Shown here: piece by piece, positions 37,343-46,336 of the stretch
How the letters are laid out: every line of letters begins with the position of its first letter
Numbering within the stretch: the stretch's first letter is position 1
From: Sandaracinaceae bacterium
Lineage (GTDB): Bacteria; Myxococcota_A; Polyangia; Polyangiales; Houyiibacteriaceae
Reading direction: 5' to 3'
Length of the DNA stretch: 64,000 nt
NCBI GenBank assembly: GCA_020633075.1
Contig: JACKEI010000002.1
Location: 1,426,001 to 1,490,000, forward strand
The notes under the pieces: generated by a model
The model's database searches: none
What the model was told of the DNA's origin: nothing
Seen by the model: the letters and a program-made list of their open reading frames with translations, nothing else
Program-made: the position numbers and the translations under genes

Positions 37343-38383
37343 ATGGACGACCGCTTCTTCTGGTGCCCCGTGTGCGAGGAACCGCACGTGCAGGACGACC
37401 TGCCGCTGACCTGCCTCCTGCGTGACGAGGGGGCGACAGACCTCGCACACGACACCATCTCCGACGCATCGGCCCCCATGCAGATGCGCTCCATGCGCGC
37501 GGGCACGCTCATCGACGAGCGCTACGTGATCGAGGGACGCATCGGCGAGGGGGGCATGGGCGCGGTGTTCCGCGCGAAGGACCTGCGGGTCGGCCGCATC
37601 GTCGCGCTGAAGACGCTGCACGGTGAGTTCGCCGACAACTCACGCGCTGCGCAGCGCTTCGAGCGGGAGGCGCAGGTGATGGCGGCGCTGAGCCACCCCG
37701 GTGTCGTGCAGGTGCTGGACTTCGGCGTGCTGGACTCCCGCGCCGCGTACCTGGTGATGGAGCTGCTGGCCGGCGAGACCCTGGGCGACGTGCTCGACCG
37801 TGAGGGCCGGCTGGGCGTCGAGGAGAGCTGCAGCACGGCCTGCCAGGTGCTGGCGACGCTGAGCGCCGTGCACAAGAAGGGCTTCGTTCATCGCGATCTG
37901 AAGCCAGCCAACATCTACCTCGCGAGCGTCGGCGCAACCCGCATGGTCAAGCTCTTGGACTTTGGGCTGAGCCGCGAGACACGTCAGAGCGCGGTGCGCC
38001 TGACGAACCCCGGCACCGTGCTCGGCACCCCCTTCTACATGTCGCCGAGCCTGATCCGTGGGCAGGACTCCTCTGCTCGCACGGATGTCTACGCCGTCGC
38101 GCTGCTCTTGTTCGAGATGCTCTGTGGTGACCTGCCCGTGCTGTTTGGCGACGAGCCGCTGATCAAGACCTTCCAGAAGATCTTGGGCGCGCCTCGGCGG
38201 GACCCCCGCTCCCTGAACCCCGACCTCCCGCAAGACCTCGCCGAGCTGCTCGTGACCGCCGTCGCCGGAGACGGTGGCTTCGAGACGGCCTACGACCTCT
38301 TGATGGCCATCGACGCCACGCAGCAGGGCGCCTACATGCGCTCCGAGCAGTCGCGCCTCCTACCTCCCACGTCACCCCACTGA
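37343..38383 (+). CDS. Zinc-ribbon Ser/Thr protein kinase
   Basis: A 346-residue Hanks-type kinase. The N-terminus carries a half zinc-ribbon-like motif (Cys8, Cys11, Cys24). The kinase domain (about 60-325) has glycine loop GEGGMGAVF, Lys90 (VALK), HRDLKPAN (Asp185), DFG and GTPFYMSP, so it should be active. The C-terminal tail is short and without a membrane segment, so the kinase is cytoplasmic. It follows the DnaK paralogue by 7 bp and precedes the YihY-family gene by 3 bp, indicating a three-gene operon. Substrates may include the adjacent chaperone. Confidence 0.92.
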   Translation: MDDRFFWCPVCEEPHVQDDLPLTCLLRDEGATDLAHDTISDASAPMQMRSMRAGTLIDERYVIEGRIGEGGMGAVFRAKDLRVGRIVALKTLHGEFADNSRAAQRFEREAQVMAALSHPGVVQVLDFGVLDSRAAYLVMELLAGETLGDVLDREGRLGVEESCSTACQVLATLSAVHKKGFVHRDLKPANIYLASVGATRMVKLLDFGLSRETRQSAVRLTNPGTVLGTPFYMSPSLIRGQDSSARTDVYAVALLLFEMLCGDLPVLFGDEPLIKTFQKILGAPRRDPRSLNPDLPQDLAELLVTAVAGDGGFETAYDLLMAIDATQQGAYMRSEQSRLLPPTSPH

Positions 38384-38386
38384 CGC

Positions 38387-39283
38387 ATGAAGGACATCCT
38401 GCGCGAAGTCTGGTGGTCCTACCGCATGCACGACGGGCGGCTGCTGGCGGGCGCTGTCGCGTTCTACGTGGTCATGGCTGCGACGCCGTTCGGCGTCATC
38501 GCGCTCTACGTGGCCAGCTTGGTGCTAGGTCGCGAAGAGGCGCGTCAGGTCCTCCTCGAGCGCTTGCAGGCCTCTGTCGGCAACGAGGCGGCGGAGTACG
38601 TGAACGAGTCGCTCACGGCGTCGCTGGCCTCTCAGCACGGCGGCTTCGCGACCTTGCTCAGCGTCGGGTTCATCTTCTACGTCACCACGCGCCTGTTCAG
38701 CATGCTGCGGGCGTCGTTGAATCATCTCTGGAGCGTGCGGCCCCTCGTCCCGCCCGGCTTCAGCGGCGAAGGCAGGGTCGTGCTGCGCCGTCGCCTGCTG
38801 GCGTTCGCCATGGTGTTCGTCACGGCGGCGGTGTTCACGGCGTTCGGCGTGCTGCGCGCCATCATGACGGTGGCCTCGCGCTGGATTGACCTCCCGATCA
38901 TCTTCCGGGTCGGGGAGTACCTCAGCTCGATCGCGCTGCTGACGCTGGTGCTGATGTTGGTCTTCCGGTGGTTGCCGGACGCGCTGGTGGCGTGGAGGGA
39001 TGCGCTCGTGGGCGGGCTCGTGACCGCCACGCTCGCGAGCTTGGGCGGCCTGGCCATTGGCACCTACCTGGCGAGCGCCGGGGTGGCGTCGTCCTACGGC
39101 GCGGCGGGCGCGCTCGTGGTCCTGACCATGTGGATCTACTACACGTGCCAGATCTTCTTCATCGGCGCGGAGTTCACCGGCGCGTGGGCGCGGCACCGCG
39201 GGAAGGGCATCGAGCCGCTGCCGTACGCCGCACACGTCGTGATGACCGAGCGGCACACCATCGTCGACGACGCCATCGACTGA
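38387..39283 (+). CDS. YihY/BrkB-family inner-membrane protein
   Basis: A 298-residue membrane protein with about six transmembrane helices, of the YihY/UPF0761 (formerly RNase BN) family. Typical segments are LAGAVAFYVVMAATPFGVIALYV at the N-terminus and SYGAAGALVVLTMWIYYTCQIFFIGAEF near the C-terminus. The family is widespread but its molecular role is unsettled (transport or envelope maintenance has been proposed). Its ATG is 3 bp past the kinase stop. It converges with the DUF924 gene. Confidence 0.9.
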   Translation: MKDILREVWWSYRMHDGRLLAGAVAFYVVMAATPFGVIALYVASLVLGREEARQVLLERLQASVGNEAAEYVNESLTASLASQHGGFATLLSVGFIFYVTTRLFSMLRASLNHLWSVRPLVPPGFSGEGRVVLRRRLLAFAMVFVTAAVFTAFGVLRAIMTVASRWIDLPIIFRVGEYLSSIALLTLVLMLVFRWLPDALVAWRDALVGGLVTATLASLGGLAIGTYLASAGVASSYGAAGALVVLTMWIYYTCQIFFIGAEFTGAWARHRGKGIEPLPYAAHVVMTERHTIVDDAID

Positions 39284-39294
39284 GCTGCGGGCGG

Positions 39295-39885
39295 CTACCA
39301 GCCGGGGTTCTCGAGCAAGTAGGCCGACTCGTCCGGCGTGCTGGTGCGGCCGAGCACCGCGTTGCGATGCGGGAAGCGCGAGAAGCGCGCGATGACGTCG
39401 CGGTGGTCCTGGGCGAACTTGACCGCAGGCGCGACGGCCTGCTTGGCGGGCTCCGGCGTGCGGGCTACGAGCGCAGCGAACTCGGCGACGCCGCGGTCCT
39501 GCAGCGCGAGATCCTCGGCGTGCATCAGCGGCATGAGCGCGAAGTACTGGTAGACGGCGGGGAGGGTGGTCAGCGCGCCGGCGAGCAGCCCCAGGGTCGC
39601 GTCGAGGGCGAGCTCGTCGCCGTCGTACATGCGCGGCGTGTTGCGGAAGATGTTGCGTGCGAACTGGTCGAGCAGCAGGACGCGCGCCAAGGTCCCGCGC
39701 GGCGTCTCGTCCCACTCGCGCAGCTGCCCGGCCTGCGCCTGCTTCACGAACGGCCCGTAGTGGACGCGCAGGTAGTCGTCGAAGTCCGTGGACTTCGCCC
39801 ACCAGCGGGCCACCTTCGCGCCGGGGGGGAGACCGTCGGCGTCCAGGTGGCCAAACCACTCATCGAGGATCGGCTCGGGCGTCAT
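39295..39885 (-). CDS. DUF924 family protein
   Basis: A 196-residue TPR-like helical protein of the DUF924 family. Matching features are WFGHLDADG, KVARWWAKSTDFDDYLRVHYG, LLLDQFARNIFRNTPRMYDGD (the family core) and MPLMHAEDLALQD. Function is unknown in the family. Monocistronic by appearance; it ends 11 bp from the convergent YihY gene. Confidence 0.9.
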   Translation of the reverse strand: MTPEPILDEWFGHLDADGLPPGAKVARWWAKSTDFDDYLRVHYGPFVKQAQAGQLREWDETPRGTLARVLLLDQFARNIFRNTPRMYDGDELALDATLGLLAGALTTLPAVYQYFALMPLMHAEDLALQDRGVAEFAALVARTPEPAKQAVAPAVKFAQDHRDVIARFSRFPHRNAVLGRTSTPDESAYLLENPGW

Positions 39886-39959
39886 GGCGCGAGCCTATCA
39901 CTACATGGCGCCTCGATGCAGCGCTCCTCAGCTGAGGACGTCCGGTGCACGCGCCGGCG

Positions 39960-41495
39960 TCAGCTGAAGAAGCGGCGCAGCTTGGTGCCGAACACGTATT
40001 TAAGCGTGTACTCGAGGTTGCGCTGAGTCTTCTCCGTGAAGGGGTACCAGTGGTCCTCCTTGTCGAGGCCCCAGCGGTCGATGACGATGGGCAGCTCGTG
40101 GCTGTAGGCGCGCAGCGCTCCGAGTCCGTTCACGGACCCGAGGCCGCTCTTCTTGAGACCGCCGAACGGTGCCTCGGGGACGCCGTACGCGAGTGTGGCG
40201 TCGTTGATGCACACCGAGCCCGCCTCGATCTGTTTCGCGATGCGGATGCCCTTCTCCACGTCGCGCGTCCACACGCTCGCGCTCAGGCCGTACTCGCTGT
40301 CGTTCGCCAGGCGGATGGCCTCGGCTTCGCTGCCCACGCGCATGATGGCGACGACGGGGCCGAAGGTCTCCTCGCGCATTATGTCCATCTCGTGCGTCAC
40401 GTTGGTGATCAGCGTCGGCTTGAAGAAGAGCCCCTGCAAGCGGTCCACCTCACCACCCACGTCAATGCGCGCGCCGCGCTTGCGGGCGTCCTCCACGTGG
40501 TGCCGGATGATGTCCAGCTGCTTGTCCCAGAAGACGGCGCCCACATCGACCTCGCCCTCTGCGCCGTAGCGCAGCGCGGCCACCTGCTCGCGCACCATGC
40601 GCTCGAACTCGTCCGCGATCTCCTCGACCACGTAGACGCGCTCCACGCCCATGCACACCTGTCCGGTGTTGAGCATGGAGTTGAACACGGCGCCGCGCGC
40701 TGCCCGCTCCACGTTGGCGTCCGCGCAGACGATCATGGCGTCCTTGCCGCCCAGCTCGAGCGTGCAGGGGATGAGCTGCTCCGCGCAGGCCACGCCGATC
40801 TTGGTGCCCGTGCGCACGCTGCCGGTGAACGAGATCTTGTCCACGCCTCCGCGCACCAGCGCCGCGCCCGTCTCGCCGTCTCCGTAGAGCACCTGCACCA
40901 CGTCCGCCGGCACACCCGCCTCGTGGAAGCAGCGTACGGCCCACGCGCTGGACTCCGGCGTCACCTCCGACGGCTTGAGCAACACCGCGTTACCCGCCAG
41001 CAGCGCCTGCGCGGTGGGGTTGGTAGCCAGGCTGAGCGGCCCGTTCCACGGCGTGATGACGCCCACCACGCCGAGCGGGCGGTACGCGATCTGGAGGCGC
41101 TTCAGTGGGCGCAGGTAGCCGTGCATCTTGCGCTTGTGCTCGGCGAGGTCCTTCGGCGCGCGGTGGCTCCAGTAGTTGACGAAGTCACACGACGGGAGGA
41201 TCTCCATGAACACGCACTCGGGTCGCGTCTTGCCCGTCTCGGCGCGCAGCGTGGCGATGATGTCTTCTTGGTGCGCGAGGAAGCTGTCGATCGCGCGGTT
41301 GACGATGGCGGCGCGCTCCTCGACGGTGCGGGCACCCCACGCCTTCTGTGCGATGCGCGCGCGCCGGATCGCGTCCGCGACGTCCTCGGGCGTCGCTACC
41401 GTGATCTCGCCGATGGGGGTCTCCCCGAGGGGGCTGCGCAGCCCGAGACGTCGGCGTCCGTCCGCACCAGGTTCAAGGGCTTCAACGATGGCCAT
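39960..41495 (-). CDS. NAD(P)-dependent aldehyde dehydrogenase
   Basis: A 511-residue ALDH-superfamily enzyme oxidising an aldehyde to the acid. The active site is intact: oxyanion Asn in ITPWNGPL, Glu247 (CTLELGGKD) and nucleophile Cys281 (NTGQVCMGVERVYV). The coenzyme loop SFTGSVRTG is present. The sequence resembles coniferyl/betaine-type dehydrogenases, but the substrate cannot be called. A perfect palindrome 32 bp upstream of the ATG suggests repression by a TetR-like regulator. It is divergent from the response regulator gene. Confidence 0.93.
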   Translation of the reverse strand: MAIVEALEPGADGRRRLGLRSPLGETPIGEITVATPEDVADAIRRARIAQKAWGARTVEERAAIVNRAIDSFLAHQEDIIATLRAETGKTRPECVFMEILPSCDFVNYWSHRAPKDLAEHKRKMHGYLRPLKRLQIAYRPLGVVGVITPWNGPLSLATNPTAQALLAGNAVLLKPSEVTPESSAWAVRCFHEAGVPADVVQVLYGDGETGAALVRGGVDKISFTGSVRTGTKIGVACAEQLIPCTLELGGKDAMIVCADANVERAARGAVFNSMLNTGQVCMGVERVYVVEEIADEFERMVREQVAALRYGAEGEVDVGAVFWDKQLDIIRHHVEDARKRGARIDVGGEVDRLQGLFFKPTLITNVTHEMDIMREETFGPVVAIMRVGSEAEAIRLANDSEYGLSASVWTRDVEKGIRIAKQIEAGSVCINDATLAYGVPEAPFGGLKKSGLGSVNGLGALRAYSHELPIVIDRWGLDKEDHWYPFTEKTQRNLEYTLKYVFGTKLRRFFS

Positions 41496-41526
41496 GCTTC
41501 GCTCCTACGCCGCCCGACGCGGCGAT

Positions 41527-41541
41527 GTGTACTTCGTACAC
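41527..41541. promoter_or_regulatory. Palindromic operator upstream of the aldehyde dehydrogenase gene
   Basis: Inverted repeat GTGTAC-TTC-GTACAC in the leader of the minus-strand ALDH gene, about 32 bp from its ATG. Symmetric sites of this form are typical of TetR or similar dimeric repressors. No regulator gene is adjacent. Confidence 0.5.
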
Positions 41542-41680
41542 CTTTTAGCGGATCGTTCGCAGCGCGCAATGCACCGCCGACGCTTTCCGCCCGTGCGCGG
41601 CGCACCGCGTAACGGGGGCTCCCAAAAGGGGGTCTGGTCGCCCGGGCGCTCGGCTGATACCGTGGAGTCCGGGGGTCGCT

Positions 41681-42115
41681 ATGGAACCGAACGACAACAA
41701 GCCAGCCACGGGTGTCCGCGCCCGCACTCCCCGCCTGTTGCTGGTGGACGACGAGCCCATGCTGCAGTTCACGTTGCGCCTCATGCTCGAGGAGTTCTTC
41801 GAGGTCGTGGTGGCGGACTCGGGCGACCAGGCGCGCGCCATCATCGAGGCGGAGCCGCGCTTCGACGTGGTGCTCTCCGACCTCCAGATGCCGGGCGGGT
41901 CCGGGCAGGACCTGCACCTCTGGGCCACGCAGGCGCGCCCCGAGCTGGCGGGCCGCTTCATCTTCATGACGGGCGGCGCATGCTCCGAGTCCGCGCGTGC
42001 GTTCTTGGCGCGCGGTGACGTCACCAGCGTCGAGAAGCCGTTCGAGTTCGACGCGCTACTCAACGTCATCGCCAAGCTCACGCAGACGACCGGGGCCCAG
42101 GCCGTCACGGCCTGA
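41681..42115 (+). CDS. Single-domain response regulator
   Basis: A 144-residue stand-alone receiver domain. The acidic pocket (VDDEP), phospho-acceptor Asp67 (VVLSDLQMPGG), Thr97 (FMTGG) and Lys119 (VEKPFEF) are all present, so it should be phosphorylated normally. No output domain: it would act by protein contact or as a relay intermediate. It lies 76 bp upstream of the membrane kinase operon and may feed into it. It is an intact counterpart to the two degenerate receivers downstream. Confidence 0.9.
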   Translation: MEPNDNKPATGVRARTPRLLLVDDEPMLQFTLRLMLEEFFEVVVADSGDQARAIIEAEPRFDVVLSDLQMPGGSGQDLHLWATQARPELAGRFIFMTGGACSESARAFLARGDVTSVEKPFEFDALLNVIAKLTQTTGAQAVTA

Positions 42116-42191
42116 CGGGCCCTCCGCCGCGCCGCGCCTCGACCCGGTAGGCAAGGCCGCAGACACGCCCGGAATCTGATATCACCGCTCC

Positions 42192-43718
42192 ATGCGTCCT
42201 CCTCGTCGCGTGGGCCCGTCGACGTGGCTGCTCGCTCTCGCGCTGCAAGTGGGCGTGGGGTGCGAGCCCGCCCGGACGCCAGTGGACCCGTGGCCGGTCG
42301 CGCAAGAGGCCTTTGCGCGCAACGACCCGCGCGCCTTCGAGCTGTGGTCCACGCTGCCCAGCGATCACCCCGCTGGCGCAGCGGCGCGGCGCCGCCTGGC
42401 CCAGGCCGACACGCACTACCAAGAGGGCATCCGCCGTCTGGCAGCGGAGGACGACGACGGGGCGTACCGCGAGATCCGCCGCGGGCTCGACGACGCGCCC
42501 ATGGACCCCGGCTACTACCCGATCATCGCTCGCCTCTACGTAGGACGCGGGAACGACGCGGAGGCAGCGCGCCTCTTCGAGCGGTACCTGCGTGCGCGTC
42601 CTCGCGCGAGCGACGCCGATGCAGTGCGCGAAGAGCTGCGCATGCTCTCGCCGGGGGCCAGCATCCTGACGGACTCGCCGCTGCCGCCGCCTCCCGCGGC
42701 CGAGCCCGCGGCGCGCGAGACCCCCGACGTGCCCCTGGGCGCGTGGGTCGCACTGGGCGTGCTCTCCGGGCTGCTGCTGGCGTTCGCCGGGGCGCGCCTG
42801 GTGAGTTGGCTGCGTCGACGGGGAGTGTCGCTGGCGCGCTTGGTGCGCGAACAGCCCGAGCTGCACCCGGCCATCGCGTACCTCGTGGGCTCGCTGCGGC
42901 ACGAGCTGCTCAAGCATCGCGTCGGCGCCGCCCGCGAGGTGCTCAATCTCCTGGGCGACGGGGAGTCGTCCCCGGCGCAGCGGGCGTTCCTCGAGTCGCG
43001 CCTGCTGGGGGGGAGCGGCAGCCTGCCCCTCGCTCAGGCCTTCGATGCCTACCTGCGGGCGTTCGAACGCGCGCTCGGCGGGCGCTTCGACGTGCGCAGC
43101 GACCACAGCTTCCGGGCGGCGCGCGACGCCATTCGCGTGATCGTCGACCTCACGCCAACCCTCGCTACGCGGCACACCCCACGCCGCGTCCGACGGCTGC
43201 GCGCGGCGCACGCGGCCCTCGACGCCTTCGACACGTCGCTGAAGGAGCTGGTGGACGGCTTGATCCGCACCGACGTCGACAGCGCGCTGCTGCAGCAGGT
43301 GGTCACCGAGGTCCGGCAGGAGTACGCGCCGGGCGCCGTCGAGCTCGACAGCCTGGACGTCGAGGTGGGGGAGCCCATCGCCGTGGAGGTCTTCCGCGTC
43401 GACCTCGTGCTCGTGCTCAAGAACATCCTGCGCAACGCCGTGCTCGCCGTCGGGCGCGCGCCCGCGCCCCGCCGCGTTCGTCTGGGCGTACACGTGGCCC
43501 TCGAGGTCACCGGCGAGGAGACGGTGCACATCGCCATCAGCGACACCAGTGACGCCCCCCTGACCCTCGCGATGATCCGCGACCGCGAGTTCGGCCGAGG
43601 CCTGGGGCTGGTGAGCGCTGCGGTCGACCGCTACGGCGGGGCCATCTCGATCGAGCCGGGGCCCGCCGGCTACGTCAAGTCCGTGGTGGTGTCCTTCCCG
43701 TGCGCGTACAACGCGTAG
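42192..43718 (+). CDS. Membrane-anchored TPR sensor histidine kinase
   Basis: A 508-residue protein. The N-terminus is a signal or lipoprotein-like segment (TWLLALALQVGVGC), followed by a periplasmic TPR-like helical sensor (about 35-155), a Pro/Ala linker, a transmembrane helix (183-203) and a cytoplasmic kinase. The putative phospho-accepting His237 lies in SLRHELLKHR, a variant H-box, followed by an N-box (LKNILRNAVLAV) and G-box (GRGLGLVSAAVDRYGG). The DHp region is long and unusual for the family. First gene of a four-gene operon ending in a sigma-54 activator. The signal sensed is unknown. Confidence 0.82.
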   Translation: MRPPRRVGPSTWLLALALQVGVGCEPARTPVDPWPVAQEAFARNDPRAFELWSTLPSDHPAGAAARRRLAQADTHYQEGIRRLAAEDDDGAYREIRRGLDDAPMDPGYYPIIARLYVGRGNDAEAARLFERYLRARPRASDADAVREELRMLSPGASILTDSPLPPPPAAEPAARETPDVPLGAWVALGVLSGLLLAFAGARLVSWLRRRGVSLARLVREQPELHPAIAYLVGSLRHELLKHRVGAAREVLNLLGDGESSPAQRAFLESRLLGGSGSLPLAQAFDAYLRAFERALGGRFDVRSDHSFRAARDAIRVIVDLTPTLATRHTPRRVRRLRAAHAALDAFDTSLKELVDGLIRTDVDSALLQQVVTEVRQEYAPGAVELDSLDVEVGEPIAVEVFRVDLVLVLKNILRNAVLAVGRAPAPRRVRLGVHVALEVTGEETVHIAISDTSDAPLTLAMIRDREFGRGLGLVSAAVDRYGGAISIEPGPAGYVKSVVVSFPCAYNA

Positions 43719-43752
43719 CCGTGAGGGCCGCCCACGTGGCACGCTCCGCCGC

Positions 43753-44199
43753 ATGAGCGCGGCGCGGCGTCGATTGCTGATCGTGGAAGACGGCCACGAG
43801 TACGAGGAGTTCGTGCGCCTGTTCCTGGGCGAGCGCTTCGAGGTGCGGGTGGCGCACGCCGCCGCCGAGGCCACACGGCTCGCGCGTGAGTTCCAGCCCG
43901 ACGCGCTGCTGCTGGACCTGCGCTTCGAGCGCACCCCGGCGGACGCCCTCGAGGGAGACGCGGACGACCTGGCTCAGCGCCGCTTCGGGGGCGACCGCGC
44001 CCGGGCGCTCCGGCACCTCCAGGACCAGCAGGGCACCATCGTGTTGGCGCAGCTGCGCGCCCAGCAGTGCCACGCACCGGCGCTCTTCGTGCACGACTTC
44101 CCCGCGCGGCGGCTGGCCAATCTGCAGCAGCTCTACGGCGCCGTGCACGCCATCCCCGCCTTCGACGCGAAGGCCATGGCGCAGGTGCTGGGAGCATGA
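43753..44199 (+). CDS. Degenerate receiver-domain protein
   Basis: A 148-residue receiver-like protein. The N-terminal strand and acid pair (LLIVEDG) and an Asp55 in ALLLDLRFE are clear, but an insertion follows the acceptor and the conserved Lys (KPF motif) is absent: the matching segment reads AIPAFD. Phosphorylation may be altered or absent. It is 34 bp after the kinase gene and overlaps the next gene by 4 nt. Paralogous in style to the receiver of the sigma-54 activator, which has the same LRFE/HFEL insertion. Confidence 0.75.
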   Translation: MSAARRRLLIVEDGHEYEEFVRLFLGERFEVRVAHAAAEATRLAREFQPDALLLDLRFERTPADALEGDADDLAQRRFGGDRARALRHLQDQQGTIVLAQLRAQQCHAPALFVHDFPARRLANLQQLYGAVHAIPAFDAKAMAQVLGA

Positions 44200-44591
44200 C
44201 GAGCGAGCGCGAGCGACTCACGGACCTGGCGCTCACGCTGCAGCACGACGTGGGCAAGTACGTCACGCGCGCCGCGCGCAACCTGCCCGCGACCGACATC
44301 CCCGCCGCGCTGCTCGACATGCTGGTCGCAGACCTGTACCAGACCGATGGCGCCCAGAGCGCGCTGTCCGTGTACGACGCGCGGCTCGCAGCCTCGGGCG
44401 TGGACCCGGCGCAGGTGCCTCCGGTCATTCGCGATCAGCTCGTCGTGTTGATGAGCCTCGAGGCGGAGGTGCGCGCCCACCACGGCGCCTCGGTGGAGCA
44501 GGCCCGCGCGCTGGCGATCGCGGTGGACGACGCGTGCCGCGCGTTCGTGCGCGCTCTCGGCGAGAATCGCGACGACGGAGCGAGCTCATGA
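44196..44591 (+). CDS. Small helical protein, candidate phosphotransfer module
   Basis: A 131-residue all-helical protein with no recognised family. Residues 12-21 (LTLQHDVGKY) contain His17 followed by Asp in a pattern recalling DHp/Hpt helices, and the rest fits a helical bundle (PAALLDMLVADLYQT; LVVLMSLEAEVRAHHG). Position between two receivers, with 4-nt overlaps on both sides, is what a phosphorelay intermediate would need. The Hpt idea is inference; it could instead be an adaptor. Confidence 0.65.
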   Translation: MTSERERLTDLALTLQHDVGKYVTRAARNLPATDIPAALLDMLVADLYQTDGAQSALSVYDARLAASGVDPAQVPPVIRDQLVVLMSLEAEVRAHHGASVEQARALAIAVDDACRAFVRALGENRDDGASS

Positions 44592-46336
44592 GCGCCGCCG
44601 CGCGCCGGCCGCCCAAGGTGCTGCTCGTGGACGACGGCGAGCGCTACGTGGAACTCGCACACGCGCTCCTGCGCGACTACACCTACGCCACGCGCTGCGA
44701 GCTGCCTGGCCCCTGCTGGACCTGCGCGCGTCGTCCGGGCTGCACGCTCACGCACGCGCACGACTGGGGCGAGACGGAGCAAGCGTTGGCGCGCCACCGT
44801 GACATCGACGTGGTGCTGCTGGACATGCACTTCGAGCTGCCCGAGGAGCGCCTGGTGCGGACCGGTTCCGATGACGCCACCGCGGCCGAGCCCACCCTGG
44901 CGCGGCGCCGCGCGCTACAGGGCCTCGCCATCCTCGCGCGCATTCGCGCGCTGCGCCCCGCGCTGCCCGTGATCCTCATGACCTCCACCGAGGAGCTGCG
45001 CCTGCGTGGGGCGGACGCCGCCGCCGACGAGTACGTCACGCTCGCGGGGGCCGACGGCTTCGACGCGCGCGCGCTCGGTCTGCTGGTGGAGCGTGTGCTC
45101 GCGCGCGCCACCGTGCCGGCCTTCGGCTCGGACTACGAGTTTGGTCAGTCGCCCGCCATGGCCCGCCTGCGGCGCGACGCGCTGACCCTGGCGCGCACCT
45201 CGCTACCCGTGCTCATCACCGGCGAGCCCGGCACGGGAAAGAGCGCGCTGGCCGAGCAGGTGCTGCACGCGGTCAGCGGTCGGAGCGGGCCCTTCGTCAC
45301 GGTCGACGTGAGCGCGCTCCCGGAGGGGCTGGTGGGGGCCGAGCTCTTCGGCAGCGCGCGCGGGGCGTTCAGTGGCGCCGTGGACCGCGCCGGGCGCTTC
45401 GAGGCCGCGCAGGGAGGCACCCTGCTGCTGGACGAGGTGGGCAACCTCTCGCTCGAGGTCCAGCGCATGCTGCTGATGGTGCTGCAGGAGAGACGCGTCA
45501 CGCGCCTGGGAGAGCACCACGCACGCCCGGTGGACGTGAAGGTCCTGGCGGCCACCAACGTGGACCTGCGCGAGGCCGTGCGGCAGGGGCGCTTCCGCGC
45601 GGACCTCTATGCGCGCCTCAACCCGGCCGCAGGGCTCACCGTGCCTCCGCTCCGCGAGCGGCGGGAGGACCTCCCGGCGCTGATCGCGCGCACCGTGTAC
45701 GAGACCTTCGCGCAGGGGCCGGACGCTGCCCTGCTGACGAGCTATCTGCGGGCGGCTGGGCTGCCGCCGGGGCTGCGCGCGCGGGCCCGCCTCGCCGGCG
45801 AGAAGGGTCTGGGTGCGGAGCGAGACGAGCCGAAGCAGGCCCTCGACTTCGCGTTCAGCGAGAGCGCGCTCGCCGCGCTCGAGCGACACGGCTTCCCGGG
45901 GAACGTGCGCGAGCTGCGCCTGCTGGTGGCGAACGCCTGCCTGCTCTCGCTCTCGGACGCGCTGACGGCCGCCGACGCCGGGCGTGCGTCCGCCGGCGAG
46001 GCGCGCACCGTGCCCATCCCGGAGCGCCTGGTGGACGAGCTCATCGCCAAGAGCTGGTTGCCCCCCGCGCGCGGGGCGGTGCGTGGCTCTGGGGGAGTGG
46101 CGGATGCGAGCGCCGGGGAGCGCGACGAGCACGACGGCTGGCCCCCCGTGACACCGCGAGACCAGCCGCGCGACGTGGCCCGAGACCTCGAGCGGCACTT
46201 GTACGAACGGCTCTACGCGGAGACGGACGGCGACTTCGAGGCCATGGCGGCGCAGCTCCTGCGGGGGGACGCGCGCGAGAACGCCCGTCGCGTCCAGCTG
46301 CGCTTCAACCAGCTGGGGCTGCGGGTGCGCTCGTAG
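44588..46336 (+). CDS. Sigma-54 activator with Cys4-insert receiver
   Basis: A 582-residue enhancer-binding protein. The N-terminal receiver (about 8-172) has acid pocket VDDGE and Asp79 (VVLLDMHFEL), but carries an insert with Cys37-x5-Cys43-x2-Cys46-x5-Cys52 and lacks the conserved Lys (YVTLAGADG). The AAA+ domain has Walker A GEPGTGKS (212-219), sigma-54 loop GAFSGA (259-264, Ser for the usual Thr) and Walker B LLLDEVG; FPGNVRELRLL is conserved. The C-terminus (about 535-580) should be the DNA-binding helix-turn-helix. The Cys4 motif may bind zinc or an iron-sulfur cluster. A -24/-12 promoter lies 84 bp past its stop. Confidence 0.88.
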   Translation: MSAAARRPPKVLLVDDGERYVELAHALLRDYTYATRCELPGPCWTCARRPGCTLTHAHDWGETEQALARHRDIDVVLLDMHFELPEERLVRTGSDDATAAEPTLARRRALQGLAILARIRALRPALPVILMTSTEELRLRGADAAADEYVTLAGADGFDARALGLLVERVLARATVPAFGSDYEFGQSPAMARLRRDALTLARTSLPVLITGEPGTGKSALAEQVLHAVSGRSGPFVTVDVSALPEGLVGAELFGSARGAFSGAVDRAGRFEAAQGGTLLLDEVGNLSLEVQRMLLMVLQERRVTRLGEHHARPVDVKVLAATNVDLREAVRQGRFRADLYARLNPAAGLTVPPLRERREDLPALIARTVYETFAQGPDAALLTSYLRAAGLPPGLRARARLAGEKGLGAERDEPKQALDFAFSESALAALERHGFPGNVRELRLLVANACLLSLSDALTAADAGRASAGEARTVPIPERLVDELIAKSWLPPARGAVRGSGGVADASAGERDEHDGWPPVTPRDQPRDVARDLERHLYERLYAETDGDFEAMAAQLLRGDARENARRVQLRFNQLGLRVRS

